From Eurosta solidaginis (Eukaryota > Arthropoda > Insecta > Diptera > Tephritidae): a DNA stretch of 64,000 nt. Below are positions 45,569 through 56,065 of the stretch, one piece after another. The stretch lies in NCBI RefSeq assembly GCF_040869045.1, contig NC_090320.1, forward strand, positions 252,588,978-252,652,977. The letters are read 5' to 3'. The position numbers and the translations under genes are program-made. How positions within the stretch are numbered: the stretch's first letter is position 1; each line of letters opens with the position of its first letter. Under the pieces are notes generated by a model that ran no database searches, was not told where the DNA came from, and was given only the letters and a program-made list of their open reading frames with translations.

Positions 45569-45882
45569 AAGTAAGTTCAGTAAAGTACCTAGCATCTTAG
45601 AGTTATATGTAATTAAGCACTTTAATGCTTTCATCTTTAGGTACATTAGCACACTTGTTAGCTACAATGTCTACAAAATATGCAGAATATATTTGAACCA
45701 GTGTGCGGAGAATAATCTTATCATATACTTAAGTATATATACAGCGTCGCAGATTAACAACATCACGAACAAAAGCACTTATGTATGTTATCAACCACCA
45801 ATTATGTCACCTTTAGCAGCACTTAAATAATAATACACACATACACACTTACTATAAGCATATGCACTTAAATGCTTAGTAC

Positions 45883-46076
45883 CATGGCGGAACGATACAA
45901 GGTGGCAGCATGGTGACATACCTACAAACATAAATAAATATTCCATGTGCTTTGTTTTTGTAAATTCGATGGACAAATGTCAAAATCGTACTGCGCCGGA
46001 AGTTGATGTATCAAACCAAATAAAAAAAGTTTATAATCAGCTGTCACGTGCTGCTACCTTGTATCGTTACGCCATG
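45883..46076. mobile_element. 194-bp hAT-like MITE with exact 8-bp target duplication
   Basis: The arms CATGGCGGAACGATACAAGG and, inverted, CATGGCGTAACGATACAAGG (about 34 bp in total) enclose AT-rich DNA. The identical 8-mer CTTAGTAC stands at 45875-45882 and 46077-46084. An 8-bp duplication with CA...TG ends points to hAT-type mobilisation. Frames inside are spurious. Confidence 0.85.
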
Positions 46077-46281
46077 CTTAGTACAAAACATTTCTGCGCT
46101 GCTTAAGATGTTCTTGACAAACCACAAAATTATTAAAATAAATTATCTGCCAACAATAATCTTAAGCCAAAGCAATATTGCGCTAAGCCTGCGAATATGT
46201 ACCAACCCATTTAGTGTGCATTTGAACGTTACATTGTTGGTGATATCTATCTATAAATCCTTGAAAATATATGTGCGTTAA

Positions 46282-46592
46282 CCTGGGTCGAAAGTTAACC
46301 GATATCGCGCCATCGATTTTTCGATAGGATTTGGGCTAAGGAAAAAAAGTTCCACTACGCATACCCAAAAAAATAATTTTCGAGCCTGCGAAAAAAAAAA
46401 ATGGCAAGAAGGTCAGTTTTTCGCCAACGTTTTTACAAAAGTTTTTTGAAAAAAAAAATATTTTTTGGGTTTTGGGTAGTGTTTTGGTAGACAAATTTAC
46501 CCTTCCGCCATTTTTTTTTTTTGCAGGCTCGAAAATTATTTTGTTTGGGTCGAAAAATCGATGGCGCGATATTTGTTAATAAATCGACCCAG
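46282..46592. mobile_element. 311-bp TIR element with CTGGGTCGA ends
   Basis: Left CTGGGTCGAAAGTTAACC and ATATCGCGCCATCGATTTTT, right the complement (AAAAATCGATGGCGCGATAT, then AAATCGACCCAG). Internally AAAATAATTTTCGAGCCTGC is also mirrored. The ends resemble the GGGTCGATTT MITEs at 19800 and 49811. Confidence 0.8.
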
Positions 46593-48468
46593 TCAAATGT
46601 GCGTGAATATGATTTTTTTTTTAGTTTTCGTTGAATGCTTTAAGCACGTTTTCAATTAGTTACCTCCTCCACGCTGTCAAAAGCTGTACTGTGAACTATT
46701 TACATAAAGAACTCTCTCTGGTCTGTATGTAGCAACAAACTGACAGCGTATTTATTTACCAGACATAGTTAAGCTCACCATAGCCTTTTATATTGGCTGC
46801 TTAAATGCTTATGTATTTGTTTTCTATGATTGTATTCACATTCTGTGTCAACAAAGTATTTTCCTGGCTTTCACTTTTAAAAGATTGCTTGCGTTTTCAG
46901 AAAATTATGTCACCTTTGCTGTTGTTCCTTTGCTGCTTTTGTTGCTGCTGAAGCGATAAGCCACCTTTGCTCCTTGAGTTTCTTACATAAAATTTGTTTC
47001 TGATGCATTTATTACTACGCAATTTCCCACTCTTTTCTATTCTATAACTAGGAGAGAAAGAGATAAAAAGCTCCATCAAAAAAAAATATTTAAATTGACA
47101 GTTGAGTGTGGTATGCTTACGAGTCTTACTTTTATTTAGCCCTTAATTGACACTTGGTTTAGTAGTTGATGCTGTCAAAGTTTAATCAAAGCGAGACAGT
47201 AAATTCCGCTGAGATAATTCAAAAAAGCTTAAAATAAGTAGGGTAGTCTAAGTGCGGGCAAAATTGAGCATAGCCACCGTGTGCTGTCGTATTTACATTG
47301 GACTGCGTGGGTTCCCATACAAAAGAAAAATGTGGAAAAATTCGTCTCGAAATTTGAGGCTTATGTTGAGAGGGTTTCGGATTTTTTTTTTTTTTTTGTT
47401 TTTCATTTTTCTTGATCCATGCATATACAGCCAAAATTTTGTTTGTTGTCACTTTGTTTTTTGACATCCAAATTTAATAATACATATCGTACACTAACTA
47501 CAAAACAGTCATAACTTAAAATTTTTCAAAATTGTTTTTTTTTTCAATAAACCAATTCACAGTACACATCTCTAACTGCTCCTTAAATTTCGTTGTTAAT
47601 ATTTTCTTCTTTAACTGGAAAATTACCGTTATGCCAGTTTTGGTGTTGATTGCATCGCTTGCGCTGTATCACCTAATGAGTATTATTTTTAGTTGTGTGA
47701 ATGTGCTTAAGAACAAGTGAACAGTGTTTTTACGCATAAAGCGGTTTATTTTAAATTCTGATTATCTTGTTTTAAAAAAGTTTTAACTTTGTTGTGTATT
47801 AATTAAAATTGTGTATTTTTATACGTAAAGAGTAAGTAAATTTGCTTGTATTATTGTGAAATGTGCCTATATATTTTGTGCGTAACAAATAATTACAACA
47901 AAATTTCGTGAACTCATTTTATTACGAAGGCCTCCTTCGTTGTAAAACTGGATTTCAGTATAACATTACAGACGTTTTCACATAAACCGTTTTTCTTCTC
48001 TCCTGAACATTTACAGTTTTCAAGTTGTGTCTCTTTTGTAGTTAGTGTGCGATATGTCCTTTTTTTGACTTGAAAATCTGTTTTTCTCATTTTACTGTCT
48101 TTTAAGATCTGCAGTAGTTTTTCTCATATTTGATATGAAGTCTGGATAACACTACGTTAATCCATGCAAATATCGTCTGCGATAAGCAAATATAAAAATG
48201 TTACTATCGTAGGAACAATGCTCTCACCAAATCTCGTTAAACACGGGCGATATAATAACGAATCTAAGTATATAAATGGCTAACACTGGCATTCAAAACT
48301 CATATACGAGATAGCTGTCTGCATCAGCCTAAGATTCTATATAGAGTGTAGATATCTGGGCGGACGCAATGAAAAAAAGGAAGCCCCGAGCCATCTTTAC
48401 TTCTGTACAATACAGGCGGATGCTGCGTATTGCCTCGCAAGTTGCGGGTACCATTGAGAGACAAAAAT
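46593..48468. other. No recognisable feature
   Basis: AT-rich spacer with T-runs (about 47383-47400, 47536-47545). Short frames look random. Small TTGTTGTTCC/CTTTTGTTGCTGCTG words near 46918-46950 may be a trace of a (CAA)n tail. Confidence 0.4.
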
Positions 48469-48640
48469 AAAAAAATAAAATTGTTATAATTGTGCAATTT
48501 TTTTTTTGTTTTCAAATTATCACTATTTTATCATTTCACTCTTCATAAATAAAATAAAAAAATAAATTTGTTATAATTGTGCAATTTTTTTTTGTTTTCA
48601 AATTATCACTATTTTATCATTTCACTCTTCATAAATAATT
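48469..48640. repeat. Near-identical 87-bp tandem duplication
   Basis: TTGTTATAATTGTGCAATTT at 48481 recurs at 48568, and the following bases up to TTTCACTCTTCATAAATAA are identical in both apart from one T in a run. The near identity implies a recent event. Confidence 0.9.
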
Positions 48641-48689
48641 CACTGGTGCATTTATTCCCCCTAATATCTGTTAGATCTCGCATAGGCTC

Positions 48690-48885
48690 ACATAGTCACT
48701 TGCTGTTGTTTTTGTTGTGGCGATAAGTATACCCCAAAGGTTTTGGAGAGTGTCATCGATGTTGAGGGACCTTTGACAAAAATAGATCTGACACGGTCTG
48801 GTAACAAGCACTATTAAGGTACAACCCCGATCATTTTGGAAATGATTTAATATGACCACATTCAATCTTCTAGGCAACTTCTTCC
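48690..48885 (-). mobile_element. 3' end of the (CAA)n-tailed retroelement, reverse
   Basis: TTGCTGTTGTTTTTGTTGTG is the remnant of the tail. CCCCAAAGGTTTTGGAGAGT, TCATCGATGTTGAGGGACC and CACTATTAAGGTACAACCCC follow, complementing the segment at 12978-13153. Confidence 0.75.
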
Positions 48886-48989
48886 AAATATTGTCATTTG
48901 CTCGTACTTTTTCCTTGCAATTTTCTTCTTCACTCCTGTTTTCTTTCACTTTGCTTTTATTCTTCTATTTTCGCTTCTTTGTCATTCTT

Positions 48990-49790
48990 TTTATAACTTT
49001 CATGAACATGAAATGGTATATTAACTCTGGTCCGATGTTTGTAACGTTGAGAAATATAGAAGATAGACTCACCATTAAGTATACCGAATTGATCAAGGCG
49101 ACGAACTGAGTTGATATAGCCATATCCATCTTTCCGTCTGTCCGTCCGTCTGTCTGTTTGAACGCAAACTAATACCTCGGAATTTGACATGTCCCAATGA
49201 AATTTAGCAAAAGGATGTATTTTTGTATTAAAAAATAAAATAAATAAATGTAAGGCGCGATAACCTCCGAAGAGATCTAAGGCCGAGCTTCTCTTCCAAT
49301 GTGCGTCGTGCTCCTCTTGATTTTCCCTACAAATTGGCCGGACGGGACCTACATGCTTTATGCCGACTCCGAACGGCATCTGCAAGGCAGATGAGTTTTC
49401 AGTGAGAGCTTTTCATGGCAGAAATACACCCGGAGCGCTTGCCAAACACTGACGAGGGGCGACCCCGCTTAGAAAAATTGTCTTCTAATTGAAAAACCTT
49501 ATTTCTAAAATTTTGATGTTGCTTTGCTCGGGAGTTGAACCCAGGGCATACGGTGTGATAGGCGGAGCACGCTATCATCACACCACGGTGGCCGCCATTA
49601 TTAGACATTTGTCGGATCCGGTAGACTCGAACCACTAAAACATATATCTCCCATACAACCGATTGTTCAAATAAGGGGGTTTCTTTATTTTAAATTTATC
49701 TTAAAAATCGTTTAGATAAGTTCAAATTTCACCAAATGCTTACGTGTGTAGCATATATTGTTGTGTGAAAATATCATAGAGATCCGTGGT
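48990..49790 (+). mobile_element. Helentron-associated element, family B, split and truncated
   Basis: The first 220 bases match 41275-41510 closely (TTTCATGAACATGAAATGG, GTCCGATGTTTGTAACGTTG, GTCTGTCCGTCCGTCTG). A SINE interrupts at about 49232. Then TTATTAGACATTTGTCGGAT resumes exactly where the other copy continues, with only one short satellite-like stretch before a (TA)n tract. Confidence 0.82.
49232..49597 (-). mobile_element. tRNA-derived SINE inserted in the family B element
   Basis: Reverse copy of the SINE: tail AAATAAATAAATGTAAGGCG, body AAATTGGCCGGACGGGACC, B-box complement GGAGTTGAACCC, head CATCACACCACGGTGGCCG. Comparison with the uninterrupted sequence at 41495-41510 places the insertion. 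The exact target duplication is blurred by TATTA repeats. Confidence 0.88.
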
Positions 49791-49810
49791 ATATATATAT
49801 ATATATATAT

Positions 49811-50340
49811 TAGGCCGGGTCGATTTGTGGGGAGGCAAAAAAAATCGCCCATTGCTCTGTGAAAATCATATTCTAGGGATCAAAATAAGAAACTTTGCCG
49901 AAGGAAGCATACCTCTAAAACGAATTCTGATGTCCCCCCCCTTTGGGTCGTAGGGGACAAATTTTGAAAAATCCCACTTTGAAAAGAAAAAACATTTTTT
50001 TGGAGTTATTTTTCTCTTTAGAAATTTATTTAGTCAGAACGTATGTATGTAAATGAAAAAATGAATTTAACTTAGTAATAGAAGGTAGAAAAGAAAGAAA
50101 GAAATTTAAAAAAATTATTAGAAATTAGCGTTTTTACAACCCCCTTTTAAAACCAAGGTGATGCATTTGCATGTCGTAAAATTGCTTGTGTTGTTTTTTT
50201 TAAGCCACAACAACACACAGCAGGTAGAATTGAAATCGCCCCTACCCAAAAGTTCGACCCAAAGGGGGGTCTTTCTTATTTTGATCCCTAGAATACGATT
50301 TTCACAGAGCAATGAACGATTTTTAAATCGACCCGCCCTA
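49811..50340 (+). mobile_element. 530-bp long-TIR MITE (GGGTCGATTT group) inside a (TA)n tract
   Basis: The ends are TAGGCCGGGTCGATTT and AAATCGACCCGCCCTA. The arms extend more than 100 bp (ATTGCTCTGTGAAAATC, TTCTAGGGATCAAAATAAGA, CCCCTTTGGGTCG). (TA)n of about 20 bases lies on both sides, so TA or a longer TA-tract duplication is likely. Non-coding; frames across it are chance. Confidence 0.85.
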
Positions 50341-50364
50341 ATATATATATATATATATATATAT

Positions 50365-50974
50365 GTATACATATATATTGCCAGAAGCAAGAAAACTTTA
50401 ACGTCACCGCTGCCACAGCTTTCCCTTGAATATACCTAGCTGATTGACATAACGCTAAAGTAATTTAGCCGGTTAAAACTTCCTCCGAATATATATGTAT
50501 AATATGTCTTATGGAAATTACAAAGTAGGATGCGACTAATCCCACAAAAAATATTTGCTTATGTGTGCTCAATTGTGCATGTTTACTCTTTCGAATCAAA
50601 CTATAGTTTTCTAACTAGGAAAAACTTTAAAATCAAGTTAACTTATTTGAATCTTTCAAAAATATTATGAAAATTTTAAAGTATTTTGTCAAGCCCACCT
50701 GCAGAACTTTTTAACTGTGCTTTATTTTTAAAATTTTGTTAAGATTGTTTGAACTTTACCCATCATGAGCAGCTAACTCTGAGTTAGAAAGGTACGTGGT
50801 TCCCAAAGAAATAAAAAAAGTCGTGAGCTCCAAGTGCTTGTGAAGTTCGATTTGTAAACAGAGAAGTAAAACCACATGAGAGGTGACTTTAGCACCAACA
50901 AATAATTTCGGGCTTAAAGAAAAACATCGTCGGCTTTATATTACCAACAACCAATACAGACTACTTATAGTTAT
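50365..50974. other. No recognisable feature
   Basis: AT-rich spacer. Confidence 0.35.
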
Positions 50975-51557
50975 ATTATCGATATATTACCGATAGCGAA
51001 ACTGTAATCGTCTAGCTTACGATTTCTTATCGGCTTGATATCGCCAAATCATCGATTTCTTATTGGTTTATTTTCCGATTGCTATCGACGCGTTTCAGAT
51101 GTGATATTGATTTTATATTGAATTCTAATCAAAAGCTGTTCGTAGCTAAACGATGAGTCGCCAATTTCAAAATGGATATCGGTAAAAGATTGATTGCGCT
51201 CCGATAGGAAATCCGAAATAACCGATCGATAACTTTTTGATAAAAAACGGAACACATTTCGAAAATTTTTCTAAAAAGAATCAACAAATTAAAAAAAAAA
51301 TCGATAAAACGCCGATAATGCGTGGGTGACTCATCGATACTTACTTATTTAGTTGGCGATACCGATAAAAAATTAATTGCAATCCGATAGGAAATCGAAA
51401 ACCTTTTCATAACCGATCGATAACTTTTTGATAAAAAACGGAGCACAATTCGACAATTTTTCCATAAAGAATCAACAAATTTTCGAAAAAAAAAAAAAAT
51501 GGATAATACGCCGACAATGCGTGGGTGACTCATTGATACTTACTTATTTATTTGGCG
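50975..51557. repeat. CGATA-rich dispersed repeat, block D, with a 183-199-bp tandem duplication
   Basis: 50975-51170 resembles the openings of blocks A and C (ATCGGCTTGATATCGCCAAA). Then two tandem units (51175-51357, 51358-51557) share CCGATAGGAAAT, ACCGATCGATAACTTTTTGA, GTGGGTGACTCAT and end with GATACTTACTTATTTA, which resembles an RTE (AAGT)n tail from the other strand. Confidence 0.75.
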
Positions 51558-52233
51558 GTTAACCGTTTAAAAGGTTACGACCGTCCAACAAGGTGCGCTA
51601 GTCGCTTCTTCTCTCTGCCAACTGGCGCCAACTGGTCACACCAAGGGAGTTGAAATGGTTTTCCTGGTGCTTCTGGCAGAGTGTAGGGTCCTCTTCCTCT
51701 GTTTCCATAAGAGGGTTCCGATAGAAAAACTATCTCAGCCGGAGCGTCATATTTCATTAGCATTATATGGCCTAGCCAGCGTAGACGCTGTGCCTTAATT
51801 CGCTGGACTATGTTGATGTCTGCAGAAAGCTCGTACAGCTCATCGTTAAATCTTCTTCGGTACCTGCCATCACCAACGCGTAGAGGTCCATAAATCTTTC
51901 GAAGAACTTTTCTCTCTAACACTCCCAGAGCCGCATCATCATCTCATGTTGTCATGGTCTATGCTTCTGCACCATATAGCAGAACGGATGCGATAAGTGA
52001 CTTTTAGAGAATGATTTTCTTTGCGGAGAGAGGAATTTACTTTTCAATTGCCTACCTAGTCCAAAGTAGCATTTATTGGCAAAAGTGATTCTTCGCTAGA
52101 TTTCTGAGCTAATGTTTTAGCTTGTGTTAATGCTGGTTCTCAAATAAACAAAGTCTTTCAATGTGTCGAAATTTTGGCTGTCAACAGTGGCGTAGTTGCC
52201 AAGGCGCAAATGCGCCGGCTCTTTGCTCTCGTT
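51558..52233 (-). pseudogene. RTE-clade retrotransposon 3' part, minus strand
   Basis: The minus frame 51922-51575 gives LERKVLRKIYGPLRVGDGRY and RRFNDELYELSADINIVQRI, with RLRWLGHIMLM near the end. Further upstream (52230-51930) the sequence parallels QLKSKVLS and LVNLAN-type phrases in broken frames. The copy continues on the far side of the hAT insertion at 56009-56065 (KLEKEVEKMGLMVNE). A stop-rich version of 44763-45568. Confidence 0.85.
52226..52233. repeat. Left 8-bp target duplication of the hAT element
   Basis: CTCTCGTT, identical to 56001-56008. Confidence 0.88.
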
Positions 52234-54534
52234 CAGTGGCGGATCTAGACTGCTTTTTGAGGAGGGCGTTTTCAGTCAATAATTGCTTCTCCAAATAGCT
52301 GATGTGGTTTGAACAAAGTTCACATCAAGATATTTTATACGTGAAAATGCAAGACAAAACAACAAGGGAAACGTTTATCAGACCGTTATTTTTTAGGGGT
52401 AAATTTATTAGTATTTTTTTACATTGTTTAATAATTTCATTTCATATTTGGTGTCATTTAGTTATTCAAATTAACAATAGTACAACCAACTTTTTTGACA
52501 TCATTTTGATCTTCTGCCTAGTTCATATTCACACAGCAAATTTAATTCTTCCCTTTTTTACATATCTTTCAATTATATGATCAATATCAATCTCAATATC
52601 GAAATGGGTATTTAAAAGTGCAAGACCAGTGAGTCTGTTCCGGGACACTGTGGATCGTAACCACGTTTTCAACCGACGAATTGTCGAAAAACTCCTTTCA
52701 GCACAAGTATTGCTAGCTGGAAGTGTGGCCAGAATTTTGGTAAAAGCAATTATTTATGGAAACGCATATTCATTGCAATCATTTAAAACTTTTTCAGCTG
52801 ACAGTGGAATTGATTTTTTGTGTTGCTTATCAGACCAACGTTCTGACCACACTTCGTACTCTCCATCTATATTAATTTTATTTTCTCCAATAAGAGATGC
52901 GTATCGTTTACCAAGATCTTGGACAAGCTCTTTAGACAAATTCTTTTTTTGCAGTGTATTATCTTTGATGATTCGCGGGAGTGCAAATTAAGATTAAAAA
53001 CTTGCAATGTATCTTCAGGTAATCTACCTTGTAAATCAAGAATATTATGATCAAGAAAATGTATATAAATTGCTTTTCGATAATACTCTTCAGCGTCTGA
53101 TGAAGTGTAATTCGCTCGATGTTTTTGTTTTTTAGCAATTAGTGGGAGGACAATATCAAACTTCATTTCATCTCCTAAAGCGACTATTTTTTCGTAGAGT
53201 CCCGAAAAACGACTTCCTGCTTCAAGTATATGGTTTTTTAATGTTCGCAATGTGTCACTCAATACTCCAGAAGCTTGATTCAAATCTATTGAGGATGTTT
53301 GCAAAAGTACGCTTAGTAGTCGTGTAACAGAAATTACATTGCTTAAACAAATCACTAAAATCACGAACTCTGTCTCGCAAATAGATTTCAACATAGAGCG
53401 GGCCTCAGAACTTTTTGTTGAATTTTGCCAAGTAGACATTTCTTGAAACAAAGCAACAATTTTTGTGATGTTTTCTTCAAACTGCATTATACCATCATGT
53501 TTGACATAGTCTACTTAATGACTCCTGCAGATGCTTTTTGAAAACGATGGTACGTTTCGGATACTGATTTGAAAAACTAATAATTTTTTTCATCAACGCA
53601 ATACAATCCTTTGTTTGAAGAACTTTCGATGTTTTCGCAAGCGAGTTATTAAGACAATTGTTGAAACACGGACAATGAGCATTGGTATATATTTTAAGAA
53701 GTACCTGCACAGCTCCCTTAACTTCTGATGTCATTACAGGACATCAATCCATCCTAAATTATTAAAAAATATCGATCACTATGTGTGCCAATGCTTCACC
53801 TGCCAATTGTTTTTTTTCCATTTATAACATCTTCTTCTCGGATTGAATCGTACGCATCAAGGAAAGTTACAAAATCTTCTGTTATATTGCCATCATATAA
53901 ATACCGCAAACAAAGGCCAAGTTGCTCAGTATGACTACAATCAGTAGTTTCATCCAAAATAATTGCAAAAAATCTATCCCTCTCTATCAAAATAGACTGA
54001 ATTTCATCTTTGCAGCATTGAGTGAGATCGTTTTTAGTCATGCTGCTTATATAAGTACCTCTTGGATGTGTAGAATTTAAAAGTTCTTCAAGCTTTTTAT
54101 GACCTACGGCGACTAAAAATTTCAAAATTGCTCTAAAATTATCCTCGTTTGTTGCTGATTCAAAAAAGTTAAGTTTACCGTCATCTCTATGTCCTCTTTA
54201 TGCTAAATTCTGTCACCCACAAAGAATAATAGTTTTTTTAATAATCTCTAACAATCTTCTATTTTTCTCAACTTGTTCCATGCGATGAGAAGAGAGCTAA
54301 TTAGTGATTTCCTTTCCTGGATTTTCATAAGTATTTAAGAAATCTTGACTAAAAAGGGCTGACTTAGAGTGATATTTGTTAATAGCGTGGTTATTTAATA
54401 CACCTTCTTTACCGGACAACTTTGCAAACGATGTCACAGGACTTTGACAATGCATTGAGAGGAACATTCGATTTCGAGTCACCAATATCACTTGCAAATA
54501 ACAAACAATATTTACAAAAACATCCTTTTTTTTT

Positions 54535-54894
54535 ATAATTTGGGAAAAATTTAAACAACGTGACATCAGAACGGACAAGGCGACAGCTGTTTCGATTATA
54601 CCTTGTAAATCTCTTCAAAGCCTTTTCTCCCGGGAGTGGGAGTCGAACCCGCACTCATACGATAGTTGAAATGGTTACAAACGCATTCAGCTACGTCATG
54701 CCTTAGTTGTTGTAAATCTTTTCCCAATTGCCTTCTTTCGCATATATTATCTTCTACACATCACATAATTTGTCCGTCCTGATGTCACGTTGTTTAAATT
54801 TTTCCCAATTTACTAAATAAATTATAAAATTAAAAATTGCTTGAAATAAATGTTTTCATACATCTAAAGCGATACGGGCAATCCCCGGTTAACT
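54535..54894 (-). mobile_element. tRNA-like retro-inserted element with internal inverted repeats
   Basis: On the minus strand it begins AGTTAACCGGGGATTGCCCG, contains two about 42-base arms in inverted order (AATTGGGAAAAATTTAAACA...GACGGACAA; 54770-54815 and 54537-54580), an A-box-like TAGCTGAATGCG and a perfect B box GGTTCGACTCC between them, and ends in CCCAAATTAT followed by A-rich DNA. CATCCTTTTTTTTT is repeated at 54521-54534 and 54895-54908, a 14-base duplication splitting the transposase finger. The head is unrecognised. A second, truncated copy is at 14827-15045. Confidence 0.82.
54646..54700 (-). promoter_or_regulatory. Internal Pol III-type promoter of the tRNA-like element
   Basis: The complement of GGAGTCGAACC (about 54638-54650) is the B box GGTTCGACTCC. 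The A-box-like TAGCTGAATGCG lies about 40 bases upstream on the minus strand (54684-54695). The flanks can form part of a tRNA-like fold. Confidence 0.6.
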
Positions 54895-55964
54895 CATCCT
54901 TTTTTTTTTTTTTTGTTCAGAATAAACAATCCACTCATATTCAGTTAAAAAATGATGTAAAAAATATCGCTTTTCTATTTTTCCTTTTCTACTATGACTC
55001 GAAAAAGGGAAGATATAGTCCTTCGGTGGTTCCCAAAGATATTTTAGTAAGTTTTACTTCGTATAATCATCTAATAATTTTTTTTTCCACACAAAATTAC
55101 CTAAGTCCTATTTTTCAACAATAGAATTTTGTGAAAGTGATATAGGTACATTCGAACCCGATTCAGTATTCATAGATGTTGAATGCAACGTTTTTTCATT
55201 ATTATTATAAACCAACAATATATTAGTGTCGCGATCAGTATGAGTTAAGAGTGGAAGAGTACTTCCGTTTTCTACATATGTATCATCACAGACCTGTTCT
55301 TGAAGTTTTGGCAGCTTGCAAAAATATCCTTTGATGCTCTTGATAGCTCGTCGCTTCTTATTATCTTTTCAATCAATGGTGATCAAAGCATCGCTAGGTG
55401 TTATTTTGAGTTTTATAAAAAGAAAGCAAAGGTTTCTTCGAAAAACTTCTATAAAAAAACTACCACCTTCTTTCGAGCTTGCGTGGTAGAACTTCAAATA
55501 AAAGAAAAATAGTGGTAGATGTCCGAACACTGGCGATAAACTTTCTCGCGATTCTACTGTAATTGAATTTGTGCATTGCAGTTTCTACAGAGATGACAAA
55601 TGCCCAGTAGAAAGTGGTGAAAAATGTGTAGAGTGAGAGTGAAGATTCTGAATAAACTTTATTCAATAAAGTAAGGTTTGATTCAGTATGTTATCAACAG
55701 CGCAAATATTTCTCAGCATTGGACTGATTAGCATGAGCATTCTTACTGTTGAGCGCTATTATTATTTGAAAATTGATACTCGATTAAAGCATGCATACAA
55801 AAACTGCATTTTGAAAAGTAGCGATCAAATATCCATCATTATATTTATACAAATACTGCATATAAATAGTGAGTTTCTCGGACTCCGTGAAAAAGAGTTT
55901 GTTCCGAATAAATTTTGGAAAAAAATCTAGTCTTGGGGGAGGGGGAGGGTCGATCACCACTTTG

Positions 55965-55982
55965 CCCCCCCCCCCCCCCCCC
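55965..55982. repeat. Poly(C) run
   Basis: Eighteen C in a row at the inner edge of the hAT right end. Length errors in assembly are possible. Confidence 0.8.
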
Positions 55983-56008
55983 TCCTCAAACCCGCTACTG
56001 CTCTCGTT

Positions 56009-56065
56009 CACCATCAAACCCATCTTTTCCACTTCTTTTTCCAGTTTGAAGTAAGCAGAACTTAA
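56009..56065 (-). mobile_element. RTE continuation beyond the hAT insertion
   Basis: Minus-strand KLEKEVEKMGLMVNE matches KLEKEAVKIGLMVNE of the element at 44763 and joins to the copy ending at 52233 once the hAT and one 8-mer are removed. Confidence 0.8.

Larger units (their letters stand above)
52570..55300 (-). pseudogene. hAT transposase with TTF-type zinc finger, broken
   Basis: Read from high to low coordinates: an N-terminal region (KLPKLQEQVCDD near 55300), YLWEPPKDYIFP near 55040, then the insertion, then KGCFCKYCLLFASD (about 54520), the TTF-type finger of the DUF4371/ZMYM1-like hAT group. RDRFFAIILDETTDCSHTEQ (about 53960) holds the first catalytic Asp. ALMKKIISFSNQYPKRT, then EEYYRKAIYIHFLDHNILDL (about 53080), and the dimerisation domain LPASNTCAERSFSTIRRLKT with LTGLALLNTH (52760-52620). 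Several frameshifts, plus a TAA at 52754-52756 just before the dimerisation block. Confidence 0.88.
52234..56000 (-). mobile_element. hAT-superfamily DNA transposon, 3.77 kb
   Basis: The ends are CAGTGGCGGATCTAG on the left and, inverted, CAGTAGCGGGTTTGAG on the right. They are flanked by the identical 8-mer CTCTCGTT, as expected for hAT. The transposase reads on the minus strand. A run of 18 C (55965-55982) sits beside the right end. The element landed in an RTE copy and later received the insertion of 54535-54894. The terminal repeats and duplication are intact enough that cross-mobilisation by a related transposase is conceivable, but its own transposase is broken. Confidence 0.9.

Noticed and set aside
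52302..52580. 92-codon plus frame with hydrophobic stretches
   Set aside because: It is antisense to the hAT 3' region, and hydrophobicity comes from AT-rich codons.
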